Shown here: in pieces, positions 24,422 through 33,330 of the stretch
Position numbering within the stretch: position 1 is the first letter of the stretch
Layout: each line of letters begins with the position of its first letter
Source of the DNA: an uncultured Eubacteriales bacterium
Lineage (GTDB): Bacteria; Bacillota; Clostridia; Oscillospirales; CAG-272
Assembly: GCA_902491535.1 (NCBI GenBank)
Contig: CABUHS010000017.1
Location: forward strand, 1 to 59,598
Direction of reading: 5' to 3'
DNA length: 59,598 nucleotides
Translations under genes and position numbers: made by a program
Notes under the pieces: generated by a model
Told to the model about the DNA's origin: nothing
Database searches by the model: none
The model's input: the letters and a program-made list of their open reading frames with translations, nothing else

Positions 24422-27337
24422 TTATTTGGCAGCTACAGTTACATTTTGTCCGCTCTCGCCGCTAATAATGTATATACTTGTATCTCCAATAGAAAGCTCT
24501 ACCCAACCCGCAGCGTTAAGAGAATTTTCTTGAGAATTCGAAGTAACTCTCAAAACGATCTGAGAACTGGTCGAATCCATCATACAAGCAGCATAGAAGT
24601 CGCTCCATGTGTAATTGCAGTTTACATAATAGTTAAACATGGCGTTAGACTCAACAGTATAACCTATTATTTTGCCTGTTGATGTTTTGTCTTCACGATT
24701 TTTCAAATTTTCGACCTTATCATAAAAAACTGCACTTGCACTGTTAGCAAGCAGTGTTCCGTGCGCAGTTACTTTTACGTAATCCCTAACACAAGGATCT
24801 ACGTCTGCGTTAATCGCTGCTATAATATCAATTGCTGTTCTGAAAGTTGTACGATATTTTGCACCAACTGTAGATTGCTCTTTAGTTGTAGCATTGAGCT
24901 TCATCAAAAGTTCTGTATTAATGTCATTTGCATCTTTAACACTGAATTTAGCAGTAAGAGTTATACTTCTATCCGCCTCAGAATTTTCGATCAACCTCTT
25001 AAGGTATGCTGTATCAGCAGCGCCTTCATCGCCAAACCATCCATTAAATGAATGAACAATGCAGGAATTATCAACAGTCCTAACTCCCTTGCTATCAACA
25101 TTAGTTATGTCGTATGTCCAAATTTCATTAATTTCATGATTCTTCTCTGTGCTTACATAGTTTACAGTAAGCGTATTTACAACAGTACGAACGTCAATAG
25201 TTATATCAGATGTTATGTTATTAACTCTGTATGTTCCGTCAAGAGCATCCTTGCGCTCGCCGTTAACAAAAACATTTTCTACGCGGTAACCAACTTCAGG
25301 TTTTACTGTGAACGTAACATAACCGTTGTATGCTATTGAATCTTCGTTGCCACTTGTAACAGTTACTTTTGAATTTCCCTCTTTAATAGCAGTAATCTTT
25401 GATGTAGCAAGATCAACGCCGCTTACAGTTACAGTAATATCGTCGGTTATCTCGTCTATTTTATAGTTTCCGTTTGTATCAGGTTCAACAAATGTTTCGC
25501 CGTATTTTACAACAAGATTATTTGCCTTATATCCGGACATAATGTCAACTCTGAATGTGAAGCTGCCATTATACTCAACAGTGGTGCTTTCATTGGTAGA
25601 GAAGTTATATCCTGCTCCGCCCTGAAGCGTTACTTTGTAGGTGTTTCTCTGAAGTCCGCTTACGGATGCAACCTTGTTCTCAGTAACGTTTTTGATTTCG
25701 TATTTCCAAACGCCATCTGCACCATCATTAGTAGCTGCAATAACTACATTGTTAACACTAACAACAGGCTTAGATTTATTATAATCAGCATCAACCTTTA
25801 CTTCAAAGGTATATGTTTTGTCATGCTGTACAGACGGTGCAGCATTCTGATAAACAAATCCGGTACCGTTATTAAGAGTAACAGAGTATGAATTAAGATC
25901 AGCACCTACAATTTTAATTACTGTATCCTTGGTAATAGTAACAACATACTGTGTGCCGTTTACAGTTACAGGATTAACAAGAGTTTCCGTTTCACCGTTC
26001 ACAAGATAAACTTTTGCGTTACCGTGTCCTTCAGCAGGTGTTACATAGAAGCTGTACTGTGTTCCGTACTCAACTTTTCCGTTAGCTGCCGTTGTAGTAG
26101 CTTTGCCCGTCATTTCGTCTGTGTTAACCGTTACGCCAAGCATTTTCTTCTGCGCATTGACAGAAATTACAACATCGCCTTTGACATTTAAAATTGTGTA
26201 TTTATTCGCTTCGCTTTCAACAGGTTTAACTTCCGCAACTTTTCCGCCTACAGTTGCTGTTACACTCTTTATTTCGTATGAGTCATCAGAAGGCTCAACG
26301 GTAAATGTAAGGTCAGTATTATCAGTAACCGTATTGCTGTTATTAGTTATCTCATAACCTACACCCGTGGGATAAACAACGCTGTGGTCAACAGGACTAC
26401 CCTTTTCTACAGTTATCGTAACATGTGCGGTAATATTGTTGATAACATAAAGATTGTTTCCAACAGAAGTAAGTACCGTATCACCATTTTTTACTGTAGG
26501 TACAGTCCAACCGTCAGCAGGAGTTACATAGAAGCTGAATGAACCGCCATAAGCTACGCTTTCAGAAGATGCAGGAGTGTATGTATAACCTACCTGTTCC
26601 TCGGTTTTAGGGCCTGTCACTTCAAGCACTTCATCTACTACTTTAGCAGATATCGTCATATTGTTAGTAACTGTAACAGAATATACACCATTTTCATCCG
26701 GTTTAAGAGGATCAGCTTCATTTCTGTTCTTTAAAACAGTCACAGTTTTACCGGATTGGGTGCCGGCATCAACAGTAAAGTTTATTACATCATCCTCATT
26801 ATATGTATATATACCATTAAGAGGAGCTTTAGTAGTTGCATTCAATATATCACAATCTGCCGAACTAAAAGATACAGTATGCTGTGCTTTACCGGGATTA
26901 ATTGTAACAGAACTCGAAGTTCTTATTTTAGCTTTCACAAGTATGCTAATTTCCCAAGTAAAGCCAAAACTATTAGTACTGCTTTCTTCAACGGCAACTG
27001 TCAATTGGGGTGCTACTGCTACATCAGGCTTTGCAACGTCTTTAACGTAAAGAACGATAAGTTCGCCAACATCTATCGTACTTGCAGATTCAGTTAAACC
27101 AAAATCCACATTATTACTATCGGCCTCATACGAAAAATAACCGCCCTCTTCTTCTGCCCAAACACCGCTGCCACTAATTTCGTCACCTTTGCCATTATAA
27201 AGCGTCACACCATTAGAAGTAACAGCAATTTTAGGGTTACTCATCACCGCATAAATTGCCGGCATAAATGTTGTAAAGCACATAGCAATACAGCATATCA
27301 GCGCCGTTGCCTTTCTAAACAAAGATTTCTTTTTCAA
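24422..27337 (-). CDS. Large secreted repeat protein
   Basis: 971 residues starting at TTG, with AAAGGGG 9 bases upstream. N-terminal signal peptide (basic KKKSLFRK, then ALICCIAMCFTTFMPAIYA). The body has about six degenerate units of roughly 80-90 residues between positions 230 and 735. Each has the pattern: GxGY-like strand, V(E/A)Y(N/G)GxFxFxV, a GY/GW turn, VxVNG, then YxINNITxDITI(T/D)V, typical of stacked beta-sandwich surface modules. A distinct C-terminal domain follows (about 780-971), without LPXTG, SLH or dockerin motifs that I can see. Few cysteines. Probably exported and loosely wall-bound; ligand unknown. It sits between the peptide operon and the divergent HPrK-like gene and differs from them in AT-richness. 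Confidence 0.8.
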   Translation of the reverse strand: MKKKSLFRKATALICCIAMCFTTFMPAIYAVMSNPKIAVTSNGVTLYNGKGDEISGSGVWAEEEGGYFSYEADSNNVDFGLTESASTIDVGELIVLYVKDVAKPDVAVAPQLTVAVEESSTNSFGFTWEISILVKAKIRTSSSVTINPGKAQHTVSFSSADCDILNATTKAPLNGIYTYNEDDVINFTVDAGTQSGKTVTVLKNRNEADPLKPDENGVYSVTVTNNMTISAKVVDEVLEVTGPKTEEQVGYTYTPASSESVAYGGSFSFYVTPADGWTVPTVKNGDTVLTSVGNNLYVINNITAHVTITVEKGSPVDHSVVYPTGVGYEITNNSNTVTDNTDLTFTVEPSDDSYEIKSVTATVGGKVAEVKPVESEANKYTILNVKGDVVISVNAQKKMLGVTVNTDEMTGKATTTAANGKVEYGTQYSFYVTPAEGHGNAKVYLVNGETETLVNPVTVNGTQYVVTITKDTVIKIVGADLNSYSVTLNNGTGFVYQNAAPSVQHDKTYTFEVKVDADYNKSKPVVSVNNVVIAATNDGADGVWKYEIKNVTENKVASVSGLQRNTYKVTLQGGAGYNFSTNESTTVEYNGSFTFRVDIMSGYKANNLVVKYGETFVEPDTNGNYKIDEITDDITVTVSGVDLATSKITAIKEGNSKVTVTSGNEDSIAYNGYVTFTVKPEVGYRVENVFVNGERKDALDGTYRVNNITSDITIDVRTVVNTLTVNYVSTEKNHEINEIWTYDITNVDSKGVRTVDNSCIVHSFNGWFGDEGAADTAYLKRLIENSEADRSITLTAKFSVKDANDINTELLMKLNATTKEQSTVGAKYRTTFRTAIDIIAAINADVDPCVRDYVKVTAHGTLLANSASAVFYDKVENLKNREDKTSTGKIIGYTVESNAMFNYYVNCNYTWSDFYAACMMDSTSSQIVLRVTSNSQENSLNAAGWVELSIGDTSIYIISGESGQNVTVAAK

Positions 27338-27617
27338 AATGCATTTCCCCTTTCGTTATTAAAAACAAATAAATTTAATGTTTCCGTTATTTTCTCAAAG
27401 CCTTGTTACAGCTTTTTTACTATTATATCATTCATTTTCCTGAAAATCAAGTATTTTTATTATAAAGATTTTTTTCGTCATTAAGCCTATTTTTTCACTT
27501 TTACAAAACAATAAAAATAACATTTTGCTTAAATTTATTATTTTTAACATATGAATCTCAAAGAAACAGTTTTCACAGTATTTCTATCTTAATATACATA
27601 TAATAAAAAGCATTTTG
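27338..27617. other. AT-rich divergent control region
   Basis: Lies between the surface-protein start and the HPrK-like promoter. Very AT-rich, with long A and T tracts that could bend DNA. A minus-strand promoter for the surface protein must lie here, but I see no single clear TTGACA/TATAAT pair and no protein-coding frame. Confidence 0.35.
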
Positions 27618-27646
27618 TTGACAAAGCACCAAAATTACATTATAAT
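27618..27646 (+). promoter_or_regulatory. Consensus sigma-A promoter of the HPrK-like gene
   Basis: TTGACA (27618-27623), 17-base spacer, TATAAT (27641-27646): a perfect match at both hexamers. Start of transcription expected near 27653, about 60 bases before the ATG. Confidence 0.85.
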
Positions 27647-27714
27647 AATACAACTATATTTATTTTTTAATTTACAGCAAATGCAAAACCGATTACAATA
27701 CATTGAGGAGAAAA

Positions 27715-28512
27715 ATGGAGTACATATCATTTACAGCAAAGTTTGCCGGAATACCGATAAAAGTCCAGTGTTTTTCTCAGGAAGTCCGCAACTTTTGCGC
27801 AGATTATATCACCGATACACCATATGTTTTTTCCGTATCGCTGACGGCGGACGACATCGCCGCAGAGGCATCTGCCGCAAACGCTTCCGGAGTTTCAAAC
27901 GCACCTGCCGTTCTGCATGAGATCGCCGCCCTGCACCGTAAAATTTCGGAAATATTTCCTTTACACAGACGTCTGCTCATTCACGGAGCAGCGATAACAT
28001 ACCAAAGCGACTCATATATTTTCTGCGCGCCGAGCGGAACAGGAAAAACGACTCATATCTCTCTGTGGAAAAAGTTTCTCGGTAAAGACGTAGGTATAAT
28101 AAACGGTGACAAACCGTTCTTGGCATTCGAAAAAGAAAACGGTCAGAATCGCATTACGGTCTGCGGTTCACCGTGGGCAGGAAAAGAGCTTTGGCAGAAA
28201 AACCGAAGCGCGCCGCTGCGCGCGGTCTGCTTTATCACGCGCGGCAGAGATAACCGCATTATGCGCCTGTCTCCCGAAGAATGTCTGCCTATGATCGTGC
28301 AGCAGATATACATTCCGCGAAGCACTGAGGCAGCATGCAGCGCACTTGAACTTACCGACAGTCTTTTGAGTTCAGTGCCTGTCTTTCAGCTGGCATGCGA
28401 CATGTCCGAAGACGCGGTAAAATGCAGTTTTGAAGCTCTGACAGAACTACCCTATCCGACAAAAAAACAGCCGCTGACTGAAAACAGAAAAATTTCTGCG
28501 CCTGAGGTATAA
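27715..28512 (+). CDS. HPrK-like peptide/serine kinase
   Basis: 265 residues from the ATG at 27715, preceded by GAGGAG; a TTG at 27703 lies before the ribosome site and is rejected. Walker A is CAPSGTGKTTH (about 102-112), followed by NGDKPFLAF, as in the short HPr-kinase-like proteins encoded in tailored lasso and other RiPP clusters, where they phosphorylate the peptide's C-terminal residue. It lacks the N-terminal domain of true HPr kinase and is less than its usual 310 residues. The nucleotidyltransferase, PqqD and ABC genes lie about 4-5 kb away on the other strand, separated by the surface-protein gene. Confidence 0.75.
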   Translation: MEYISFTAKFAGIPIKVQCFSQEVRNFCADYITDTPYVFSVSLTADDIAAEASAANASGVSNAPAVLHEIAALHRKISEIFPLHRRLLIHGAAITYQSDSYIFCAPSGTGKTTHISLWKKFLGKDVGIINGDKPFLAFEKENGQNRITVCGSPWAGKELWQKNRSAPLRAVCFITRGRDNRIMRLSPEECLPMIVQQIYIPRSTEAACSALELTDSLLSSVPVFQLACDMSEDAVKCSFEALTELPYPTKKQPLTENRKISAPEV

Positions 28513-28631
28513 TGTGAAAGATACATTTATGCCGTAATAAAGCGTGTCTGTTTCACGCCTGGATTCTCCCTAAAGACGAACTTCATTACTATTTAGTGCG
28601 TAATATCAAGTATTACGGAATGGAGATTATA

Positions 28632-30206
28632 ATGGAAAAGAAACGCCAGATCGCAAATATAATATGTTTTATCCGCGGAAGCGAACCGCGAAACCGTGAA
28701 CTTGATCTGATCAGACCTGTTACCGAACAGATAAAGCTGCTCGGCCGCTACAATCTGAAAGGAACTTTCCTGTATCAGTACGACGCGCTGATCTCCTCTA
28801 ATTTCACCGCCCCAATGAAGCTATGCCGGACTCCGGTCGAGATCGGAATCTGGCTGGAGATCGTAGAACCGCTGTGCCGCGCCGCAGGCATACCGTGGCG
28901 CGGCAGACCGGGATTTGACTGGGACTGGCATGCCCACTGCGGATTTTCTGTAGGCTATACGCTCGAAGAACGCCGACGCCTGTGCGACGTACTTTTTGAG
29001 AAATTCCGCACCGTATTCGGATATTATCCGCGTGTCATCGGCTCATGGATGATCGACGGATACACTCTCGCATATCTGTATAAGCGGTACAATATCATCG
29101 GCTCCTGCAACTGCAAGGATCAGTGGGGAACGGACGGATACACTCTGTGGGGAGGATATTACGGTCAGGCTTACTATCCGTCGGTAAATAACGGATTCTG
29201 TCCCGCTCAGACGCCTGACTGTCAGATACCCGTCCCGATATTCCGTATGCTCGGAAGCGATCCTATATATCAGTACGATTGGGGACTTGAACAGAGCCAG
29301 TCGCTCGAAAGCCAGGAGCTGCAAGGCGTTGTAACACTTGAACCTGTGTTCTGCGGCGAAGGCGGAGGCGGCGATCCCAGGTGGGTAGACTGGTATCTGA
29401 AAGAAAATTTCGCTCCCGATACCCTTTCTTTCGGATATACTCAGATAGGTCAGGAAAACAGCTTCGGCTGGGATGCAATGGAAAAGGGACTTTGCTATCA
29501 GTTTGCCAGGATATCGGAAATGGTAAAGCAAGACCGTCTTGAGGTAGAAACGCTTGCGGAAACCGCCCTTTGGTTTAAAGAAAAATATCCTCTGACACCT
29601 GCGTCAACTATAACTGCGTTTGAAGACTGGCGGGGCATGGACCGCAAAACCTTATGGTATTGCTGCAGGAATTACCGTGCGAATTTTCTTTTAAGGGACG
29701 GACGCGTATACATTCGCGATTTGTTCCTTTTCAACCAGGATTATACCGAAAGATACCGCGAAGAACCATGCAGAACAGACTTTCTCATATTCGACAATCC
29801 CGCGGTCATGGACGGAAACCGATGGAGCGGCGGCAATGTCAGAGCCGGAATTTACCCTATGTGGGAAAGCGCTCCGGAAAACGGTTATACCGAAATTCTG
29901 AGCCGGCACGAAAACACAGCCGAAAATGAGATCAGCTTTAATGTCAGTTCTGCTTACGGAAGCTACCGCGTAACATGTTCTGAAGATCAACTGATCTTCA
30001 AGAGCGACCGTCCCGGACTGTTTTTGGAATTCCGCCAAAAAGCAGACAGTCCGCACCCGGAAATAAACGGCAGACAGCTGTATTTCAGTCAAAACGGATT
30101 TGCATATTCGGTTACCGTTTCAAAAGGCATTTTGAAAAATTCAGACGGCGGAATACGGATATCTGCCGAAGACAATGAAATCTGTTTTCTTCTGTACAGA
30201 TCTTAA
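28632..30206 (+). CDS. Putative carbohydrate-active (deacetylase/GH-like barrel) protein
   Basis: 524 residues from the ATG at 28632, which has GGAG 6 bases upstream. Residues 1-340 look like a polysaccharide-deacetylase or glycosidase-type barrel: IICFIRGSEPR, YNLKGTFLYQYDAL, EIGIWLEIVEPL, DWDWHAHCGFSVGYTLEERR, YYPRVIGSWMIDGYTLAYL. A C-terminal beta-rich part (about 400-524) resembles a carbohydrate-binding or sandwich domain. Cytoplasmic by sequence: no signal peptide or membrane segment. The WHAHCG and SWMIDG positions could carry catalytic or metal-binding residues. It follows the HPrK-like gene by 119 bases without a terminator. Exact family and substrate not recognised. Confidence 0.55.
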   Translation: MEKKRQIANIICFIRGSEPRNRELDLIRPVTEQIKLLGRYNLKGTFLYQYDALISSNFTAPMKLCRTPVEIGIWLEIVEPLCRAAGIPWRGRPGFDWDWHAHCGFSVGYTLEERRRLCDVLFEKFRTVFGYYPRVIGSWMIDGYTLAYLYKRYNIIGSCNCKDQWGTDGYTLWGGYYGQAYYPSVNNGFCPAQTPDCQIPVPIFRMLGSDPIYQYDWGLEQSQSLESQELQGVVTLEPVFCGEGGGGDPRWVDWYLKENFAPDTLSFGYTQIGQENSFGWDAMEKGLCYQFARISEMVKQDRLEVETLAETALWFKEKYPLTPASTITAFEDWRGMDRKTLWYCCRNYRANFLLRDGRVYIRDLFLFNQDYTERYREEPCRTDFLIFDNPAVMDGNRWSGGNVRAGIYPMWESAPENGYTEILSRHENTAENEISFNVSSAYGSYRVTCSEDQLIFKSDRPGLFLEFRQKADSPHPEINGRQLYFSQNGFAYSVTVSKGILKNSDGGIRISAEDNEICFLLYRS

Positions 30207-30280
30207 TATGTAAACAACAAACAATCTGACAAATTTCACCTTATAAGTTCAAAAGCAGACAAAAATATACTTATAAGTTT

Positions 30281-30330
30281 AAAAAAGCGGTATCCTGTGG
30301 CCTAAGAGGCTTTGGGATACCGCTTTTATA
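30281..30330. terminator. Bidirectional terminator between converging genes
   Basis: AAAAGCGGTATCC pairs with GGGATACCGCTTTT over a 17-base loop that itself contains GCCT/AGGC pairing. A and T runs on both sides serve the plus-strand gene ending at 30206 and the minus-strand ddh ending at 30396. Confidence 0.88.
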
Positions 30331-30395
30331 ATCAATTATGAATATCTGAAACTCCGATACTTATATACAGAAAGTAACAGATATTAAACAGCATA

Positions 30396-31382
30396 TTACA
30401 GAAGATTCTTTCTGAGTTCTTCTGCGCTTTTTTCGTGAAGATATGCAGGAGCAATATCAAAGACCGTTTTACAGCCGCACATACCCTCTTTATTCATCCT
30501 ATATGCCGCTCTTGCGCATGCAACCAGAACACCTGCGGTAAATTCGGGATTCGAATCCAGTTTAAGGCTGTATTCTATTACGTGCTTATTCTTTTTATTC
30601 TCTCCCGTTGCACCTGTACGGAGAACAAAGCCTCCGTGAGCAATTCCCATATGATTTGCTTCAAATTCTTCCATACTGATAAAGTTAACAGTTGTATCAT
30701 AATCGGCAAAATAATTGGGCATTGTTTTGATCTCGTTTTCGATTCTGCCAAGATCAGCGCCCTCTTTTGCTACAACATAGCACACTCTCGTATGTTTTTC
30801 ACGAACGGTAAGCTCAGGCTGCTCTCCGCTTCTCACGCGCTGCAATGCCTTTTCCGAAGGTATAGTATACTGCTTTGCATTAAGTACTCCGTCAATCCTT
30901 CTTACAGCATCGGAATGTCCCTGGCTTACTCCCGGTCCCCAGAATGTATAATCCGAGCCGTCGGGCAGAATAGCCTGAGAATACAGACGGTTTAACGAGA
31001 ACATGCCGGGATCCCAGCCTGCGGAAATAATGCTGATCTTACCGCTCTTTTTGCTTATTTCATCATTTCTTGCAAAATGTTCGGGGATCTTAGCATGCGT
31101 GTCAAAGCTGTCGACAAGATTGAAATGCGCTGCAAGCTGTGCCGTCTGGACAGGCAGATCGTTGGCGCTTCCGCCGCAAACTATCATAACGTCAATCTTA
31201 TCGCTCATCTGCTCTGCCTGCTGCATTGAATAAACAGGTACGCCTGTTCTCGGCTTGATCTGATCGGGACTGCGGCGCGAAAATATGCCTGCAAGTTCCA
31301 TATCTCCGGCATTTTCAAGCGCATATTCAACACCTTTTCCGAGGTTACCGTATCCCGTGATTCCTACTTTGATTTTTTCCAT
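30396..31382 (-). CDS. ddh: meso-Diaminopimelate D-dehydrogenase
   Basis: 328 residues. Converts tetrahydrodipicolinate directly to meso-DAP with NADPH and ammonia, the one-step route to lysine and peptidoglycan cross-link. Rossmann motif GITGYGNLGKGVEYAL at the N-terminus; the family segments VDSFDTHAKIPEH, ISAGWDPGMFSLNR and FWGPGVSQGHSDAVRRI, which line the active site, are intact. Stand-alone gene, but dapA, an earlier step of the same pathway, lies 8 kb away at 39237. An AAAGAG lies upstream of the ATG. Confidence 0.95.
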   Translation of the reverse strand: MEKIKVGITGYGNLGKGVEYALENAGDMELAGIFSRRSPDQIKPRTGVPVYSMQQAEQMSDKIDVMIVCGGSANDLPVQTAQLAAHFNLVDSFDTHAKIPEHFARNDEISKKSGKISIISAGWDPGMFSLNRLYSQAILPDGSDYTFWGPGVSQGHSDAVRRIDGVLNAKQYTIPSEKALQRVRSGEQPELTVREKHTRVCYVVAKEGADLGRIENEIKTMPNYFADYDTTVNFISMEEFEANHMGIAHGGFVLRTGATGENKKNKHVIEYSLKLDSNPEFTAGVLVACARAAYRMNKEGMCGCKTVFDIAPAYLHEKSAEELRKNLL

Positions 31383-31566
31383 TTTTAAGTTCTCTTTTCT
31401 GATAAATTATTTCTATTCTTTACCGAATATCATATTCTCACAGATTTTGCTGCGGAAATATGACATCCCATTCTTTTGATTATCCGGTTCAAACGACAGT
31501 CCGTTATCAAATTGTCATAAGTTTTGAAACAATATGAGGTGACTTGTATTTATTCCGGCAGCTTTC

Positions 31567-32031
31567 TTAAAATTTTGATTTTTCATAATCATAGGGAATG
31601 CTTGTCCCAACAACAACATCTTCAATCTTTTCTATTATCAGCCAATCATCCATATTTCCCTGATGTTCAAAAGCAAGCGGGGTTATTTCGTGAGCATCTT
31701 CAAATTCTACCAAGCACAGACACTTCTTATGCCACCGTGTTTTTTGCTTATCAGACAGGTTCAGCTTGCTCTGATTGTCTGCAAGAGTTTTTGTGATTTC
31801 TTCATCAGACAATTTCACATAATTTTGAACTGCTTTTACAGCGGCGGTTGCCGTTATCTCCGCGCTTCCTTTTTCCATAAAGTAAAGCTGTTCTCCCGGA
31901 AAGACTCTGCTATGAGGGATTTTTCTTCCTGCCGCTCCACGCACGACCATTGTCTTTGTTCCTGCTAAAATTTTATCTAATACTTTTTCACCTTTCTTGC
32001 CTGCATTGTCACAATATACTAAATGAACCAT
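31567..32031 (-). CDS. PUA/ASCH-like domain protein
   Basis: 154 residues, no membrane segment. KILAGTKTMVVRGAAGRKIPHSRVFPGEQLYFMEKG at residues 20-55 has the G-x-K-T...R.....P....V..GE.LYF.E pattern of ASCH/PUA-like RNA-binding folds. The middle is a Lys-rich helical region, and the C-terminus returns to beta structure (CLVEFEDAHEITPL). Such proteins often bind RNA or modified bases; activity here is unknown. It is isolated: 184 bases from ddh and 130 bases from guaA. Confidence 0.5.
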   Translation of the reverse strand: MVHLVYCDNAGKKGEKVLDKILAGTKTMVVRGAAGRKIPHSRVFPGEQLYFMEKGSAEITATAAVKAVQNYVKLSDEEITKTLADNQSKLNLSDKQKTRWHKKCLCLVEFEDAHEITPLAFEHQGNMDDWLIIEKIEDVVVGTSIPYDYEKSKF

Positions 32032-32161
32032 TTTTATGTCCTCATCTTTTATTTATTAAATGTAATCTTTCGGCAAACCGAAATTTACGGCTTTTTTACT
32101 AAATACATAAATATAACAAGCATCGGATGTTTGCCTGTTATTTTCTGTATGACGCTCAAAT

Positions 32162-33142
32162 TCATTCCCACTCTATAGTGCCTGACGGCTTCGGTGTAAG
32201 ATCGTAAAGTACGCGGTTGACGTTTTCAACCTCAGACGTTATACGGGCGGTTATATGCTGAAGCAATGCAAACGGAATATCCTCAACAGTCGCAGTCATT
32301 GCATCGACGGTATTTACCGCACGGATAATGACCGGATACGCATATGTACGTTTTCCGTCCTTTATTCCGACCGATCTGAAATCCGGTACTGCGGTAAAAT
32401 ACTGCCATACCTTGCCCTCAAGTCCGTTCTTTGCAAACTCCTCGCGCAGTATAGCGTCAGACTCTCTGACAGCCTCAAGTCTGTCGCGCGTGATCGCACC
32501 GAGGCAGCGAACGCCGAGTCCCGGTCCCGGGAACGGCTGACGGTACACCATACCGTCCGGAAGTCCCAAAGCCTTTCCGACCGCTCTTACCTCATCTTTA
32601 TAAAGGAATTTAAGCGGCTCAACAAGCTCAAATTTAAGATCGTCGGGAAGTCCGCCGACATTGTGATGCGCTTTAACGCCGTCGCTCTCTATAATATCGG
32701 GATATATTGTACCCTGAGCAAGAAACTCGATCCCCTCCTGCTTACGCGCTTCTTCCTCAAACACGCGTATGAATTCGGCTCCGATTATCTTACGCTTCTG
32801 TTCAGGTTCTGCAACTCCTGCAAGCTTATCAAGAAAACGGTCCACTGCATCCACATAAACAAGATTTGCGTTCATCTGATTGCGGAAAACCTCGACGACC
32901 TGCTCAGGCTCTCCCTTTCTCAGCAGTCCGTGGTTGACATGAACGCAGACAAGCTGTTTACCGACAGCCTTTATCAAAAGCGCTGCAACGACCGAGCTGT
33001 CAACTCCTCCGGAGAGCGCGAGAAGAACCTTTTTATCTCCTACCTGCGCACGTATCTCCGATATCTGCTCAGCTATAAAAGCGTCGGCAAGTTCCTTTGT
33101 GCATATGCGCTCCATACTTTCGGGACGTTTATTATTCTGCAT
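32162..33142 (-). CDS. guaA: GMP synthetase ATP-pyrophosphatase subunit, no glutaminase domain
   Basis: 326 residues. Matches the C-terminal two thirds of GMP synthase: ATP-PPase P-loop LLALSGGVDSSVVAALL (44-50 core), the GTIYPDIIES lid, FPGPGLGVRCLGAITR XMP-binding loop, and the C-terminal dimerisation domain ending NRVLYDLTPKPSGTIEWE. The usual ~190-residue class I glutaminase is absent, and the ATG at 33142 has AGGAG 8 bases upstream, so this is a genuine start. Upstream DNA is AT-rich promoter, not a broken domain. The cell therefore either uses a separate glutaminase subunit, as archaea do, or ammonia. Confidence 0.92.
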   Translation of the reverse strand: MQNNKRPESMERICTKELADAFIAEQISEIRAQVGDKKVLLALSGGVDSSVVAALLIKAVGKQLVCVHVNHGLLRKGEPEQVVEVFRNQMNANLVYVDAVDRFLDKLAGVAEPEQKRKIIGAEFIRVFEEEARKQEGIEFLAQGTIYPDIIESDGVKAHHNVGGLPDDLKFELVEPLKFLYKDEVRAVGKALGLPDGMVYRQPFPGPGLGVRCLGAITRDRLEAVRESDAILREEFAKNGLEGKVWQYFTAVPDFRSVGIKDGKRTYAYPVIIRAVNTVDAMTATVEDIPFALLQHITARITSEVENVNRVLYDLTPKPSGTIEWE

Positions 33143-33224
33143 AGATCTTACTCCTATCCTGATTTTATGATCTTATTTTATTTAGAAACAAGGCGTTTAT
33201 GTTCAGTTTCCGCCTCTTTATTTC

Positions 33225-33253
33225 ATTAAATCACATTATATGTTTTTTGTCAA
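33225..33253 (-). promoter_or_regulatory. Promoter of the GMP synthetase gene
   Basis: Minus strand TTGACA (33253-33248), 17-base spacer, TTTAAT (33230-33225). Leader of about 75 bases; too short and lacking the pairing pattern for a purine riboswitch. Confidence 0.6.
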
Positions 33254-33330
33254 TATATATTAAACCAAAATACATGAATTTAACAGCACACATCTGACAT
33301 ATAAAATGATATTTCGTTCTGTTCTGCCTT

